Translations under genes and position numbers: made by a program
Part shown: positions 1 to 8,861 of the stretch, piece by piece
How the letters are laid out: each line of letters opens with the position of its first letter
How positions within the stretch are numbered: the first letter of the stretch is position 1
Notes under the pieces: model-generated
Told to the model about the DNA's origin: nothing
Seen by the model: only the letters and a program-made list of their open reading frames with translations
The model's database searches: none
Assembly (NCBI GenBank): GCA_038146865.1
Contig: JAYQSL010000007.1
Span: 434,001 to 498,000 of the forward strand
Source: GCA-2709075 sp038146865
GTDB taxonomy: Bacteria; Pseudomonadota; Alphaproteobacteria; MPNO01; UBA2964
DNA length: 64,000 bases
Direction: 5' to 3'

Positions 1-373
1 TAGGTAATGAGGAGAAAGCCTGCCGTGCCTTTTGACTTTCCGGGCGATGATCAGCCGTTGCTCTGAGCAAAACCAGGGTCGCAAGAAAAGCAGGAAAAAT
101 AGCCGCCCGCTCCAAACCATCTATTATTGCTCCCTCGACCTCGTAAAAAAGAGCAATCCAAGTTGTAGCCAAGAGGATTACAATCGAGAGAATTTTCAGT
201 GATGTCCGGGTCCCCGGAAAGGCGATTATAGCAAAACTTATGATTAATCCGATAACGACGGTATTTAAAATAGGCGTGTCGATAAATATTGAGGCTCCCC
301 CCAGGATCCAGAGGGAAATCGCGTGGGCTTCAGAACTCCTGGAGATCAAAATCGAAAAGTCTTTTTTATTCAA
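1..373 (-). CDS. Hydrophobic membrane protein, 3' end cut by window edge
   Basis: An open frame of about 124 codons runs on the minus strand from a TTG at 373 off the left edge. The start is tentative, with no clear ribosome site. It begins with a short polar stretch (MNKKDFSILISRSSEAHA) and then has three to four likely membrane segments, including IFIDTPILNTVVIGLIIS and LKILSIVILLATTWIALF, and a later segment near GLERAAIFPAFLATLVLL. The look is that of a permease N-terminus. I do not recognise the family. It lies 104 bases downstream of the MFS permease on the same strand and could be co-transcribed with it. The hydrophobic pattern on this strand is much better than on the opposite strand, which has only a short basic frame here. 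Confidence 0.5.
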   Translation of the reverse strand, partial: MNKKDFSILISRSSEAHAISLWILGGASIFIDTPILNTVVIGLIISFAIIAFPGTRTSLKILSIVILLATTWIALFYEVEGAIIDGLERAAIFPAFLATLVLLRATADHRPESQKARQAFSSLP

Positions 374-477
374 GAGAAGTCATTGGCTTTCAAAGTTTGG
401 GCGATGGAAACGCATTGAAGAAAATTTCTGACGAGCACTGATCTAAAAAAAATAAATAATTAGATGAGTTTATTTTC

Positions 478-1617
478 TTAAGCAGAGTCCAACCTACGAG
501 ATATCCTTAGAGCCCAAAATGCCGCTAGTAAACCGGCAGTGCACATTGCAGCCATCGCATAATAAGCCCCACTGCTAAAATTCTCGTACAAAATCCCAGC
601 AAACATGGTTGAAAGCGCCATAGCCCCGCCGACTGCAGTGCTGGAGTAGATGCTCTGTGCCGTCGCCGCATATTTGGCGGGGATCATTCTTGCTATGAAA
701 TGGAGCCCCGCAAGATGAGTCGCTCCAAAAGTAAATGCGTGTAAAGATTGGACAAAGATTAGAGCGGGAATGGCCGAGGTTTCGGCTAATATAAGCCACC
801 GGATTATCCCCGCAGACGCGGCTATGATTAAAAAATGAATAGGTTTTAGACGTTTGAGCAGAGAACCCGAAACGGCAAAAAGAATAATCTCGGCGACAAC
901 CCCTTCTGCCCACAATGCTCCAATCACGCTGTCGGGTATACCGGCTTGACGCCAGTGAAGTGTGGCAAAGCCGTAAAGAACTCCATGACTTGATTGAACG
1001 AGAGCGGCGCCGAGCATAAATATCAGCACAGGCCGCGATGCAAGAACAGCTTTTATCGGAGCAAAAAAATCTCTATTCCCCGCCGTGTCAGCCCTCGGCA
1101 GAAAGTGGCAGGAAAGTACAGTCAATCCGATAAATGAGATGATGAGCCATAGTATTGAGTCTGGATGCCGGCCTTCCAAGAAGAAACCGCTAAAGCTCGC
1201 GGTGATAATAAAAGTGAGTGAACCCCAAAGGCGAACCCGTCCATAATCTATATCTCCCTCTCTAACCTTAAGCATGGTCACAGCATCGCCTAATGGCATT
1301 AAGGCGAATAAAAACATAGTAGCGGGTATGCTTGCGGCTAACAGAGCCCAAAATCCATGCGCGGGAAGAAAAAGAAAATGGACAATGAGGCCCGCCCAAG
1401 CAACAAAAATCATTAGACGATCAGGGCGGCCATATCTGTCTGCAAATTGGGCAAGAAGGGGGTTTGAGAGTGCTCGCACCCACATCCCGGCAGCCATTAC
1501 CAGACCGATCTGAGTAGGTCCAAGGCCTCGAGATTCTAGCCAAACTGGCCAAAAGGGCAGCATAACGCCGATCACAAGAAATAAAGAGGCATAAAAAAAG
1601 GAGATACGAATTGCCAT
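478..1617 (-). CDS. MFS permease, HcaT (3-phenylpropionate transporter)-like
   Basis: A 379-residue protein with about twelve hydrophobic segments, typical of a major facilitator. Its N-terminus (MLPFWPVWLESRGLGPTQIG) and the central DYGRVRLWGSLTFII motif are the hallmarks of the HcaT/PP permease branch (MFS_1_like), which takes up arylpropionates and related solutes by proton symport in the inner membrane. The gene is divergent from the ThDP enzyme at 1696, with a 78-base shared promoter region. Together with the decarboxylases around it, this suggests import of an organic acid. The family assignment is firm. The substrate is inference and could equally be a nucleoside or another small acid. 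Confidence 0.82.
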   Translation of the reverse strand: MAIRISFFYASLFLVIGVMLPFWPVWLESRGLGPTQIGLVMAAGMWVRALSNPLLAQFADRYGRPDRLMIFVAWAGLIVHFLFLPAHGFWALLAASIPATMFLFALMPLGDAVTMLKVREGDIDYGRVRLWGSLTFIITASFSGFFLEGRHPDSILWLIISFIGLTVLSCHFLPRADTAGNRDFFAPIKAVLASRPVLIFMLGAALVQSSHGVLYGFATLHWRQAGIPDSVIGALWAEGVVAEIILFAVSGSLLKRLKPIHFLIIAASAGIIRWLILAETSAIPALIFVQSLHAFTFGATHLAGLHFIARMIPAKYAATAQSIYSSTAVGGAMALSTMFAGILYENFSSGAYYAMAAMCTAGLLAAFWALRISRRLDSA

Positions 1618-1695
1618 TTCAGTGAGTTCCGGGGTTTCCCATTTTTAATGAGCAACGCATAGTAATGTTAACGGTCAGAATCAAGAGGGTATCAA

Positions 1696-3429
1696 ATGTC
1701 CCAAAAGACTATCCAAGCTGAAACCACTGCAGAGGCATACCTTGCGCTGCTCGCTGACAGGGGGGTCGACTATCTATTTGGAAACGCAGGTACAGATTTC
1801 GCCTCAATAATTGAGGCTCTCTCTAAGGCGCAATTGGGGGAGGCCAAGGCCCCGATCCCCGTGACGGTTCCCCATGAAAATGTGGCAGTTTCAATGGCCC
1901 ATGGTTACTACCTGGTTACGGGGCGTCCTCAAGCCGTCATGGTGCATGTGACCGTAGGAACGGCGAACGCTGTTTGTGGGATAATGAACGCCGCTCGTGA
2001 GAGAGTGCCGATCCTTTTTGCTGCCGGTCGAACCCCAATAAATGAAGACGGAGCTCCAGGATCTCGATCTATTTATATACACTGGGCGCAAGAGATGTTT
2101 GACCAGGCCGGTATGGTCCGAGAGCTGGTGAAATGGGAGTACGAACTTCGGAACCTCGAACAGCTTGAGACTGTCGTTGATCGGGCAGTTAGTTTGGCAA
2201 TGACAGAACCCAGGGGACCTATCTATTTGCAACTTCCAAGAGAAGCCCTTGCCAAGTCACCAGGGGATTTTACATTTAACTCTCCCGGGCTTGTTAAACC
2301 AGCTGCCGTCTCTGCACCTAATCCGGAGGCGGTTGATCGAGCGGCGGACTTGCTATCTAAAGCCAAAAACCCTCTGATAGTTGCCTCTAGTTTTGGTCAA
2401 AACCCTGCTGATGTGGCCGTGCTGGAAGAATTTTCTGAAAAGTACGCGCTTCCTGTGGTTTGCTATAGACCCAGATACGTAAACCTTCCATTTGGCCATC
2501 CAATGCATGCGGGGTTTGAACCGGGCGCTATGATCGGAGAAGTCGATGTTATTTTGACTTTGGAATCTGATACGCCCTGGATCCCTTCACTCCATAAACT
2601 CAATCCAAATGCCAAGGTGATACAGGTCGGAGTTGACCCACTTTTTGCCCAGTATCCCATAAGAGGGTTTCAGAGTGATATAACGATTGCGGCAGATGCG
2701 GCGACAACTTTGGCTGCGATTAGTTCCGCAATGGGCCTCGGCACAAATGTGGGTGAACGCAGACAAGCAATGGCAGCTAAGAAAGCTGAAGTCGCTGAGA
2801 ACATGGCCGCTATTATCGAAAAGCAAAAAACAGGTGGGCCAATGGAATATCAGTGGCTCGCGAGATGCATCGGTGAGGTCATGAATGAGGATGACAGACT
2901 TGTAAGTGAGTCCCAGCTACCTACTGCATTCTTAGGATCTAGGAAGGCAGGCACATTTTTTGGAACCAGTCCCGCTGGAGGTCTTGGCTGGGGTTTGGGT
3001 GCAGGATTAGGCGTTAAACTAGGCACACCAGATGCGAGGACAATTTGCGTGGTTGGAGACGGGGCCTACATGTTTGGGAATCCTACCCCCTCACATTTTG
3101 TTGCAGCCTCGTTGGAATTACCGATGCTTACGATTATCCTCAATAATAGAATGTGGGGCTCAGTGCGGAAAGCTACTTTGGGTCTTCATCCTGAAGGGGC
3201 TGCGTCTCGTTTGAATAGGTCTCCTTTAACCTCCCTCGAGCCTAATCCAGAATTTGAAAAGATAGTTCAGGCTAATGGTGGTTTTGGAGAACGAGTGGAT
3301 AATGCGGAAGACTTGCCCGCAGCGCTAGACCGCGCTTTGAGAGCTGTTGATGTAGAAAAACGTCAAGCTGTTCTGAATGTTCAGACGATCTATGATGACG
3401 CACAGGCGTTGGCAGACGCAAAGAGGTAG
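1696..3429 (+). CDS. Thiamine diphosphate-dependent decarboxylase/synthase (acetolactate synthase-like large subunit)
   Basis: 577 residues with the three-domain layout of the pyruvate oxidase/acetolactate synthase/benzoylformate decarboxylase superfamily. The N-terminal pyrimidine domain has the activating glutamate in PHENVAVSMAHGYY (E61). The C-terminal domain has the Mg-ThDP motif beginning at G454-D455-G456 and ending in IILNN. A start ATG with AAGAGGG upstream is well placed. The family forms or cleaves carbon-carbon bonds next to a keto group through a ThDP carbanion. True biosynthetic IlvB is less likely, because there is no ilvN small subunit nearby and the neighbours are a permease and a UbiD decarboxylase. 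A benzoylformate-decarboxylase-like catabolic role is my inference. Confidence 0.85.
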   Translation: MSQKTIQAETTAEAYLALLADRGVDYLFGNAGTDFASIIEALSKAQLGEAKAPIPVTVPHENVAVSMAHGYYLVTGRPQAVMVHVTVGTANAVCGIMNAARERVPILFAAGRTPINEDGAPGSRSIYIHWAQEMFDQAGMVRELVKWEYELRNLEQLETVVDRAVSLAMTEPRGPIYLQLPREALAKSPGDFTFNSPGLVKPAAVSAPNPEAVDRAADLLSKAKNPLIVASSFGQNPADVAVLEEFSEKYALPVVCYRPRYVNLPFGHPMHAGFEPGAMIGEVDVILTLESDTPWIPSLHKLNPNAKVIQVGVDPLFAQYPIRGFQSDITIAADAATTLAAISSAMGLGTNVGERRQAMAAKKAEVAENMAAIIEKQKTGGPMEYQWLARCIGEVMNEDDRLVSESQLPTAFLGSRKAGTFFGTSPAGGLGWGLGAGLGVKLGTPDARTICVVGDGAYMFGNPTPSHFVAASLELPMLTIILNNRMWGSVRKATLGLHPEGAASRLNRSPLTSLEPNPEFEKIVQANGGFGERVDNAEDLPAALDRALRAVDVEKRQAVLNVQTIYDDAQALADAKR

Positions 3430-3484
3430 TGCTCTTTATTGATCTGCCCGCCTGTATGAAGTGATCAGGGGGTAGTCGGGCTGC

Positions 3485-4966
3485 TCACTTGCGGCCTTGC
3501 ATCAGGTAACCGTATTTTTCTTCTGATTTACGGGTTACCTCCGGGCTCGGTGCATTAGACATTGGAAATTGATCGCGCCAGTGAAATGGTATACAGGCAT
3601 CAATCACTGCGACAGAATGGGTCATGTCACCATCCGCTCTTTTCTTTGGTGTAAGAATGGGATCAGCAGGGCTATCCCAAGCCCCAGTAATAAAATCTAT
3701 CGACTCTTTCGGGTCACTCCTCACAACCATCGCCCAGATTAGTTGATCAAGCTGGGTCACATCGACGTCATCGTCCACAACAATCACGTATTTGGATGCG
3801 TAGGCTGCTGCACGGCATTGAGCGGCGATTTGTCCGGCCTGGCGCGCATGCCCAGGATACCTTTGTTTTATTGATACTCCATGCAGCATCCTCGAACCTC
3901 CAGTCTCATGACACCAGACTTGTTGGACATCTGGTATACCGGCATCAAGGATATTTTGTTTTAAATTCGCTGAGCGCATTACAGCTCGGTATCGGGCTAA
4001 TTCATCAGGTCCTTGCCCCATGGGCGGGACACCTAAAAGAATGGGATCGTTTCGGTGGTATATAGCTTCCACTGTTAGATAGGAACGAGATTCTATTCCT
4101 CCTGCATAGTGCCCTGTCCATTCTCCAAATGGGCCCTCATCCCTTTTTTTGTCGTGATGGACGTAGCCTTCGAGAACGATTTCTGCATTGGCGGGAAACG
4201 GTAGGCCTGTGATTTTACCTTCGACAAGTTCCATAGCTTTACCTCGCATGCCGCCAACCATGTCGAGTTCAAACGTTCCAAAAGGAGCCTCGGTACCCCC
4301 GAAATAAAATGTAATTGGATCACCCCCAAGGACCATGCAAACAGGCATTTTCTCTCCCATTTCTTCATACTTTTGGCGGTGGATGTATCCGTGATGACCT
4401 CTGGCTGTGAGGAATCCAACGGTGTTTTTATCATAGACCTGGGCGCGATAGGCACCTGCGTTAAGCCAGCCGTCTTCCGGATCCCGTGTAATGGAGTATG
4501 TTCCCGTACCAATGTATCGTCCGCCGTCATTCTCGTGCCAAATTGGGGCAGGGAATTTAGTTACATCGATGTCGTCGCCCATTAAAATATTTTCAAATAT
4601 GGCGCCGTTTTCTACAATTTTATGTTTGATAATTTTTTGATCGGTCAAAAAAGCTTCGCGATAGGAATTTGACAACTCCCATTTTGATAAGTGATCCGGA
4701 AAACCCAAGGTCATATTTCGCCGGGTGCCCGCAAACATATTCATCAACAGGCGAAAACCTTTCGGACAGCCCTCCACGTCTTCAAAAACTACGCAAGGAC
4801 CATTTTCTTCCCTTAAAACGGCTTCGGCAGCAAGTCCTATGTCCTCGTGCCAGTTTGCTCCCCTGACATATTCCACCTCACCAAGCCTATCGGCCAATTC
4901 GAGCCATTCTCTTAAATCATCATAGGCGATATTTGGCGCGATATTACTGCCTGATGCCGTGTCCAT
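3485..4966 (-). CDS. UbiD-family prenylated-FMN decarboxylase
   Basis: About 493 residues from an ATG at 4966 preceded by a strong AAGGAGG site. An in-frame ATG 51 bases upstream lacks one. UbiD enzymes use prenylated FMN and a divalent metal for reversible decarboxylation of aromatic or alpha,beta-unsaturated acids. The signature EGPFGEWTG is present, giving the two catalytic glutamates at E277 and E282. The upstream GRYIGTGTYSITRDP block carries the usual cofactor-binding asparagine/arginine region. The gene is convergent with the ThDP enzyme and divergent from the FAD dehydrogenase at 5097. No ubiX-like prenyltransferase is nearby. Substrate unknown; a phenolic or aromatic acid is likely. 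Confidence 0.88.
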   Translation of the reverse strand: MDTASGSNIAPNIAYDDLREWLELADRLGEVEYVRGANWHEDIGLAAEAVLREENGPCVVFEDVEGCPKGFRLLMNMFAGTRRNMTLGFPDHLSKWELSNSYREAFLTDQKIIKHKIVENGAIFENILMGDDIDVTKFPAPIWHENDGGRYIGTGTYSITRDPEDGWLNAGAYRAQVYDKNTVGFLTARGHHGYIHRQKYEEMGEKMPVCMVLGGDPITFYFGGTEAPFGTFELDMVGGMRGKAMELVEGKITGLPFPANAEIVLEGYVHHDKKRDEGPFGEWTGHYAGGIESRSYLTVEAIYHRNDPILLGVPPMGQGPDELARYRAVMRSANLKQNILDAGIPDVQQVWCHETGGSRMLHGVSIKQRYPGHARQAGQIAAQCRAAAYASKYVIVVDDDVDVTQLDQLIWAMVVRSDPKESIDFITGAWDSPADPILTPKKRADGDMTHSVAVIDACIPFHWRDQFPMSNAPSPEVTRKSEEKYGYLMQGRK

Positions 4967-5096
4967 TAGGGATCCTCCTTCATAAGAAAACATGAATCTG
5001 CCATGCCTATTGCCCATACTGCAACCCAGGCGCTAGGCTGTTGAAGATGTTGGTTGTTGAAACCCTGTTATCAATGAAAATGCGAGTGAGGTAACA

Positions 5097-6632
5097 ATGG
5101 TGCAAGAGCAATTCGATGATACCTATGATATTATCGTTGTCGGCTATGGATACTCCGGGGGTATTGCAGCCATAGAGGCACATGATGCAGGTGCGAGAGT
5201 TTTGCTGGTGGACAAGATGCGGTTTCCCGGCGGTATCTCCGTTTGTTCTTATGGCGCAATGCGTTCAGCGCATAATGCAGGTCAAGCCTTCAAGTACCTT
5301 AAAGCAACGAATGGGGGGCGCACCTCCGAGCCAGTATTGCGTGCCTTGGCCACGGGTATGTCACAAATTGAGCCTTACATGCGAAAACTTGCCAAGGTAA
5401 ATGGAGCAATTATCAACCCGCGGGAGAAGGTCGCTAATTATCCGTTTGAAGGCTATGATACTTTTTACCAGACCCTCATTGAGGAAATTCCAAACTTCGA
5501 TCCAGATGGGTATTACCCGCATGTCAGGGGTGCGCCGGGAGGCGCTAAAGTCTTTAAGACTCTTGAAGACAATGTGGAGCAACGCGACATTGATGTCTGG
5601 TTGGAGGCGCCGGTAAAGGAATTGATTACAACTAGCGGGTCCAATGAGGTGATTGGTGCCGTGGTAGCCAGGAAAGATTGCGTCCGACGAGTGAAGGCCG
5701 ATAAGGCGGTGATATTGGCCTGTGGTGGCTTTGAGGCAAATGAGGAAATGAAGCGGCAATATTGGCAGATGTCGCCAGTCTTTGCTGCGACAAATAGCTC
5801 AAACACCGGTGATGGAATCAAGATGGCGCAGGGGCTCGGGGCCCGCTTGTGGCATATGTGGCATTATCATGGATCATATGGGTTTGTTTACGATCAATAT
5901 CCTTACGCGATCCGCATGAAGCGATTGCCTGATTGGATACCGGGCAGAGAACTTACCGCGGTCGTCCAGATGACATGGATAGTGGTGGATAAATATGGTC
6001 GCCGTTATATGAATGAGAACCCTCCTTACACGCAAGACACGTCTCATCGGCCTATGGAACATTTTGACCCCGTTAAGCAAGAATATCCGAGGATTCCATC
6101 CTTTGTGATCTTTGATGAGGTCGGCCGCAGGCGGTATAGGGTAGGTGCTCCAACTCGTAATGATCCAGATGCTCATTACGATTGGTCGACTGACAACCTT
6201 CAAGAGATCGAAAACGGGATAATCAAAAAAGCCAACTCAGTGGCCGAATTGGCAGAACAGTTGGACATGTCTTCTGACATACTCGAAGCGACATTGGAAA
6301 GATGGAACCAACTCTGTGCTATCAAAACTGATCAAGATTTTGGTCGTCCGCCCGGTACAATGATGAAAATTCAGCGCCCTCCATTCTATGCAGGGCAGGT
6401 ATGGCCGGTTGTTTCCAATACACAAGGCGGTCCAGAACATGACGAATTTCAGCGTGTTATTGATGTCGAAGATAACCCGATCCCGCGTCTATATGCGGTG
6501 GGAGAATGTGGGAGTGCCTGGGGACACCTCTACATGTCCGGTGGTAATTTGGCCGAATGCCTTGTCTCCGGTCAAATTGCTGGCCAGCATGCGGCAAAGT
6601 TAGCAGCGCAAGGGCAGGGTAATGAAGACTAA
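5097..6632 (+). CDS. FAD-dependent oxidoreductase, fumarate reductase/ketosteroid dehydrogenase-like
   Basis: 511 residues. The N-terminus has the dinucleotide-binding fold DIIVVGYGYSGGIAAIEA (GxGxxG at residues 16-21), followed by an acidic residue in LLVDK. The C-terminus has RLYAVGECGSAWGHLYMSGG, the FAD-closing motif of the FAD_binding_2 family, which includes fumarate reductase flavoproteins, 3-ketosteroid dehydrogenases and urocanate reductases. There is no secretion signal, so it is probably cytoplasmic. GAGG lies just before the ATG. The gene is divergent from a UbiD decarboxylase across 130 bases and may act on the same pathway by reducing or desaturating a ring or enoate. Which of these is unknown. 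Confidence 0.82.
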   Translation: MVQEQFDDTYDIIVVGYGYSGGIAAIEAHDAGARVLLVDKMRFPGGISVCSYGAMRSAHNAGQAFKYLKATNGGRTSEPVLRALATGMSQIEPYMRKLAKVNGAIINPREKVANYPFEGYDTFYQTLIEEIPNFDPDGYYPHVRGAPGGAKVFKTLEDNVEQRDIDVWLEAPVKELITTSGSNEVIGAVVARKDCVRRVKADKAVILACGGFEANEEMKRQYWQMSPVFAATNSSNTGDGIKMAQGLGARLWHMWHYHGSYGFVYDQYPYAIRMKRLPDWIPGRELTAVVQMTWIVVDKYGRRYMNENPPYTQDTSHRPMEHFDPVKQEYPRIPSFVIFDEVGRRRYRVGAPTRNDPDAHYDWSTDNLQEIENGIIKKANSVAELAEQLDMSSDILEATLERWNQLCAIKTDQDFGRPPGTMMKIQRPPFYAGQVWPVVSNTQGGPEHDEFQRVIDVEDNPIPRLYAVGECGSAWGHLYMSGGNLAECLVSGQIAGQHAAKLAAQGQGNED

Positions 6633-6698
6633 ATTAAGTTTTGTAATACCTTCGCAAGGTTCCGGCCATGGAGCCATTAGGCTTATCAGGCCATCAAT

Positions 6699-6710
6699 TT
6701 AATCGATTAA
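6699..6710. promoter_or_regulatory. 12-bp palindrome TTAATCGATTAA, copy 1
   Basis: A perfect 12-bp palindrome in the convergent gap between the FAD dehydrogenase stop and the tctB stop. The same 12 bases occur once more, in the tctC upstream region. The central CG with AT-rich arms resembles LacI-type operators. This copy is not in an obvious promoter, so it may be an auxiliary site for looping, or chance. Confidence 0.3.
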
Positions 6711-6741
6711 GAACGCTCAAAAATGGTTTTGGAGATCACTC

Positions 6742-7251
6742 CTAAGAACCGTAAATCTCCATCAGGATTCCGGCATAGAGCTCGTATTGCAGAACAATTT
6801 CAAACAAAATGTAAATAAATGCGAGGGTACAGAAGGCCGAGTAGAGGCTCATTCGAACAGAGTAGGCACCGCGATATTTCATCCAACAGAATACAAAAAC
6901 TGGTGTTATTGGCAGAAAACCGAAGAGATAAATTCCCAGAACCAGAAGAATCATCCAAAGAAAAACCACCATTTCTTTGCCCAGGCTTCGCTCTGTAGTA
7001 TCAGCGTCCTGGTCAATTTGCTCAGGAGTTTTTGCCGAGAAAAAAACGCTAATTTTTTGGCCAATTTTCGTTTTTGTCAGGGTTAAAAAGTCAAGAAGAA
7101 TTATCGGGATTGCGGTATAACCGACCATCAGTGGAAAAGCTCTATCGTTGGGCTTGTAGGTATAGCTTACAGCTATAAACCCAACGATTGTTAAAAGAAT
7201 AGCTAGCAGAAACCAGGCTGTTGGCTGTCTATGTTCGGGGATTAATTTCAT
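6742..7251 (-). CDS. tctB: Tripartite tricarboxylate transporter, small membrane subunit TctB
   Basis: About 169 residues starting at ATG 7251, which overlaps the tctA stop as ATGA. Longer upstream starts would lie inside tctA and are not credible. The protein begins MKLIPEHRQPTAWFLL and has about four to five hydrophobic segments. A polar central loop (AKTPEQIDQDADTTERS) separates the first pair from the rest. This is the size and layout of TctB, the small inner-membrane subunit that pairs with TctA. It is the last gene of the tctC-tctA-tctB set. TctB sequences diverge widely, so the assignment rests mainly on topology and position. Confidence 0.85.
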   Translation of the reverse strand: MKLIPEHRQPTAWFLLAILLTIVGFIAVSYTYKPNDRAFPLMVGYTAIPIILLDFLTLTKTKIGQKISVFFSAKTPEQIDQDADTTERSLGKEMVVFLWMILLVLGIYLFGFLPITPVFVFCWMKYRGAYSVRMSLYSAFCTLAFIYILFEIVLQYELYAGILMEIYGS

Positions 7252-8762
7252 TTCGAGGCCTCTGCTTCCCGGCGACGATTGCGTTCTCTCACCTTTTTCC
7301 GAAAAGTTGGAAAACCAAGGCTGAGGACCGTCAAAATGAGCAGTGTTACCGACAGCCATCGGGTTAAAAACACCGTCATGTCGCCGTCATGGATCTGCAT
7401 GGTCTGATCAAAATTTAATTCCGTAAGGGTTCCCAAAACAAGAGCAATTGTAAAAGTAACGCGGGGATAATTAAATCTGATCATGAAGTAGCCTATAATT
7501 GCAAAAATTAGTGCAATAACGACGTCTCCAATTTCGGTATGCAGAGCGTAAGCGCCGACCAAAGCAATGACCGATACTGTGGGGATTAATACATTTACGC
7601 TGACCATTGTTAGCATTGCCATATACTTAGCCAAAGCAAGCACAACGAGGGTCGCAAAAATAACCGATACGGTTAGAGCAACAACAAGAGTGAAAACTAA
7701 GGGTTCATTCTCAACCAGTAATTTTTGTCCTGGCTCAATGCCGTGTAAAATTAAAACTCCCAAGAAGACTGCTGTTTCTGCACTTCCAGGTATTCCAAAG
7801 GCCAGAGTAGGGATTAATGATCCACCATCCTTAGCATTGTTCGCCGACTCGGGTGCTATTACGCCTTTTATATTTCCTTTCCCATATTCAACGTCTGGAT
7901 CAGGATCGCGTTGTACTTGTGTGGAATAGGATAAGAAGGCCGCAACGGTCCCACCAACGCCCGGAACTGCGCCAATGAAAGTACCGTAGCCAGAGCCCAC
8001 AAGCATCGTAGACCAATTTTTGAAGACTTGTTTAACGCCATCAGAGACCCGAGAAATGGCAATAGATGAGGTATCTTCGGCGATTGAACCGCCTTTGACC
8101 GCTAAATTGATCATCTCTGATATGGCAAATAGACCAATGAGTGCAGGGACTAACTTTATGCCATCCTCTAAGAGAGGAATTCCCATAGAATACCGAACCG
8201 TACCCGTTATATCGTACAGTCCTACAAATCCTACAACCAAACCAATTATGGCGGTTATGAGTCCCTGTAATAGTCTATCGCCCGAGGACACTGCTATCGC
8301 GCAGAGTCCAAATATAGCCAGCATGAAGAATTCAGGTGGTGTGAATAAAAGAACGATCTCCTTCATGATTGGGATGACAGCAACTAAAGAAATTATTCCA
8401 ACCACCCCGCCGAGGGCCGAGGCAGTGGCGCCAGCACCAATTGCCATTCCCGCTTTCCCTTGTTTGGCCAGTGGATAGCCATCAAATGTCGTTGCGGCGT
8501 TGGGCGCTATGCCTGGAGTGTTTAAGAGGATCGCGCTTACTGAACCACCGGTAGAGGTGGCCGCCATAATGCCGCCCATCAGAATTATGGCTTGAAATGG
8601 CTCCATTCCGAAAGTAAGCGGTATCATGAGGGCTACAGCGGTAGTGCCGCCAAGTCCTGGGATAGCACCAAATAAAAGGCCTACTGCTGATCCCGCCATT
8701 AGTAATAGAATAGAATTTAAAGAGAATAGGTTATCTATTCCAATAATAAGTGATTCGAACAC
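7248..8762 (-). CDS. tctA: Tripartite tricarboxylate transporter, large permease TctA
   Basis: 504 residues and strongly hydrophobic, with about twelve segments. The N-terminal GAIPGLGGTTAVALMIPLTF and STGGSVSAILLNTPGIAPNA blocks, and the repeat-like GAVPGVGGTVAAFLSY in the middle, are the diagnostic TctA signatures. TctA is the secondary-transport channel for carboxylates delivered by the periplasmic TctC, driven by an ion gradient. The gene is coupled to tctB by an ATGA overlap and separated from tctC by 99 bases holding a strong hairpin. The citrate-type name reflects the founding member. The actual ligand is unknown and may be an aromatic or dicarboxylic acid given the neighbours. Confidence 0.93.
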   Translation of the reverse strand: MFESLIIGIDNLFSLNSILLLMAGSAVGLLFGAIPGLGGTTAVALMIPLTFGMEPFQAIILMGGIMAATSTGGSVSAILLNTPGIAPNAATTFDGYPLAKQGKAGMAIGAGATASALGGVVGIISLVAVIPIMKEIVLLFTPPEFFMLAIFGLCAIAVSSGDRLLQGLITAIIGLVVGFVGLYDITGTVRYSMGIPLLEDGIKLVPALIGLFAISEMINLAVKGGSIAEDTSSIAISRVSDGVKQVFKNWSTMLVGSGYGTFIGAVPGVGGTVAAFLSYSTQVQRDPDPDVEYGKGNIKGVIAPESANNAKDGGSLIPTLAFGIPGSAETAVFLGVLILHGIEPGQKLLVENEPLVFTLVVALTVSVIFATLVVLALAKYMAMLTMVSVNVLIPTVSVIALVGAYALHTEIGDVVIALIFAIIGYFMIRFNYPRVTFTIALVLGTLTELNFDQTMQIHDGDMTVFLTRWLSVTLLILTVLSLGFPTFRKKVRERNRRREAEASK

Positions 8763-8822
8763 TTCGATAGCTCGCGTTAAATTTAGCTAATTATTGCCGT
8801 TAAACCCTGTTAAAAAAGGCTA

Positions 8823-8849
8823 AATGGTGGATCTTGATGATCCACCATT
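8823..8849 (-). terminator. Hairpin between tctC and tctA, likely partial terminator or mRNA stabiliser
   Basis: A perfect 11-bp inverted repeat (AATGGTGGATC and its complement) with a 5-base loop, beginning 12 bases after the tctC stop on the minus strand. A run of six T follows at 8817 to 8812 on that strand, after TAGCC. This placement would let tctC be made in excess over tctAB. Confidence 0.6.
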
Positions 8850-8861
8850 CTTAACACGACC

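Noticed and set aside
240..431. 63-residue plus-strand frame at the left edge
   Set aside because: The minus strand over the same bases gives a much better membrane-protein pattern running off the window.
4093..4530. 145-residue minus-strand frame inside the first UbiD gene
   Set aside because: Out-of-frame shadow of a region that carries the UbiD catalytic motif.
5361..5759. 132-residue minus-strand frame inside the FAD dehydrogenase
   Set aside because: Lies wholly within a gene with visible FAD motifs; no family resemblance.
8020..8478. 152-residue plus-strand frame opposite tctA
   Set aside because: Mirror of the hydrophobic tctA sequence; no independent evidence.
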